Positions 4,191-5,045 of a stretch of 5,045 nucleotides of DNA are shown in pieces. The stretch spans positions 1 to 5,045 of the forward strand of contig CALGGQ010000388.1 of the NCBI GenBank assembly GCA_937915775.1. Direction: 5' to 3'. The translations under genes were made by a program, and so were the position numbers. How positions within the stretch are numbered: position 1 is the first letter of the stretch; each line of letters opens with the position of its first letter. Below the pieces are notes generated by a model, which was not told where the DNA came from, did no database searches, and saw only the letters and a program-made list of their open reading frames with translations. Source of the DNA: an uncultured Clostridia bacterium (GTDB lineage Bacteria; Bacillota; Clostridia; Oscillospirales; Acutalibacteraceae).

Positions 4191-5045
4191 TTAGAACCAC
4201 TTTTTGCGTTTTCCGATGATCACCAGCACCGCCACCACGACAACCGACAGCGCAATGACGTAGAGATAGCCGTACTTCCAGGCGAATTCCGGCATACTGT
4301 TAAAGTTCATACCGTACCAGCCGACAATCAGCGTCAGCGGGAAAAAGATGCTCGTCATCACGGTGAAAATCTTCATCGTGTGGTTGAGCTTTAAATCGAG
4401 GAAGGAGGAATAGGCGTCCTGCAGGTGCGTTACCGAGCTGGAGAGCGAGTCCGCGTCCTCTCTTAACCGCGTGATTTTTGCGCTGAGGTTGGCGATATAG
4501 TGCAAGTCGTCGCTGTCAAAAATATCGTTTTCGTTTTCCTCGATAGCGTCGGTGATGTCCAGCAGCTGCTCGTAATAATTATGCAGCGTCAGCAGCTCCT
4601 TTTTGAGCGTAAGCAGATCGAGGCTGAAATCGTCGTCCGTGTTCTCCTTAAGCACGTCCTCCTCGAGCAGCGTTACCTCGTTGCCCCTGTCCTCAATGAA
4701 TTTGAAATCGCTCGCAATCAGCGCGTCAATGAAGGCATAGAGCACCTTTTCGAGCGTGACGTTATGATACGAATACCGGCTGACGGCAGCCATAAACTTG
4801 TTTTTGGTGGAGGAATCGTAATCCTCCACGTCCACAACGATAATCAGATTCTTTTTGATATACAGTGCCACGCAGTCGTCGTGGCGCTTATCCTGCAAAT
4901 TCGTGATGCGCAGCTCGGTAAAGGTGTAATCGTCGTACACCTCCACGCCGGAGCGGAAGTTCTTATTCGCCACGCGGCACGCCTCCACCGTGGAGAGCGA
5001 AAAGCCGAGCAGCCCGCCAACCTGTGCCAGCTCGTCGCAGGGCAC
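4191..5045 (-). CDS. corA: CorA-family Mg2+ channel/transporter, 5' end outside window
   Basis: CorA proteins are homopentameric inner-membrane channels for Mg2+ (also Co2+ or Ni2+). The C-terminal 284 residues are present. An alpha/beta cytosolic domain covers about residues 1-110. The long helical, acidic stalk follows (about 110-225: ENTDDDFSLD, DAIEENENDIFDSDDLHY), rich in Asp/Glu as expected for the Mg2+-sensing helices. TM1 is at 226-244. The selectivity signature GMNF is at 245-248 (bases 4302-4313, in context YGMNF), followed by the short outer loop with MPEF. TM2 is at 260-278, and the C-terminus is basic, KRKKWF. These features place the protein firmly in the CorA family. The frame is open to the window edge, so a GTG at 5043-5045 is not a credible start, and some residues of the N-terminus are missing. 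It lies 95 bp upstream of the sortase-like gene on the same strand. Confidence 0.93.
   Translation of the reverse strand: MPCDELAQVGGLLGFSLSTVEACRVANKNFRSGVEVYDDYTFTELRITNLQDKRHDDCVALYIKKNLIIVVDVEDYDSSTKNKFMAAVSRYSYHNVTLEKVLYAFIDALIASDFKFIEDRGNEVTLLEEDVLKENTDDDFSLDLLTLKKELLTLHNYYEQLLDITDAIEENENDIFDSDDLHYIANLSAKITRLREDADSLSSSVTHLQDAYSSFLDLKLNHTMKIFTVMTSIFFPLTLIVGWYGMNFNSMPEFAWKYGYLYVIALSVVVVAVLVIIGKRKKWF

Overview
The window looks like chromosomal DNA of a Gram-positive gut-type Clostridia, probably Ruminococcaceae/Oscillospiraceae-like. The clues are consensus sigma-70 promoters with strong Shine-Dalgarno sites, a sortase-fold membrane protein, a threonine-rich surface protein, and coding DNA near 60% G+C broken by patches near 42-46%. 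The taxonomic placement is inference.

Left edge (1-376): the 3'-truncated end of a type I restriction specificity subunit (HsdS, + strand) runs head-on into the 5' end of a small membrane-anchored protein (- strand). Each reading frame ends in antisense of the other, so this is a rearrangement or chimeric junction at about 205-220.

Divergent control region (377-504): two back-to-back promoters lie here, one to the left with a cre-like palindrome at its start site and one to the right with TTGACT-17-TATACT.

Rightward operon (505-2537): an HPr-kinase-like P-loop protein overlaps by 8 bp a TTG-started, membrane-anchored DUF4430 protein with a roughly 115-residue Thr-rich stalk. Next comes an AT-richer four-helix-bundle (S23/IVS/Avd-type) gene, bracketed exactly by inverted arrays of 7-nt repeats. 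A 14-bp perfect bidirectional terminator ends the unit. The repeat-flanked S23 unit looks like a cassette inserted between the DUF4430 stop codon and the terminator.

Leftward genes (2540-5045): a CorA-type Mg2+ channel (5' end beyond the window) is followed, after a strong promoter, by a two-gene operon. The first gene encodes a membrane-anchored sortase-fold protein that keeps the catalytic Cys but has Glu for the catalytic His and Lys for the Arg. The second, coupled by an ATGA overlap, encodes an unrecognised four-TM protein.

The most interesting items are the heptad-repeat-bounded S23 cassette, the degenerate sortase with its four-TM partner, and the HsdS/membrane-protein junction.
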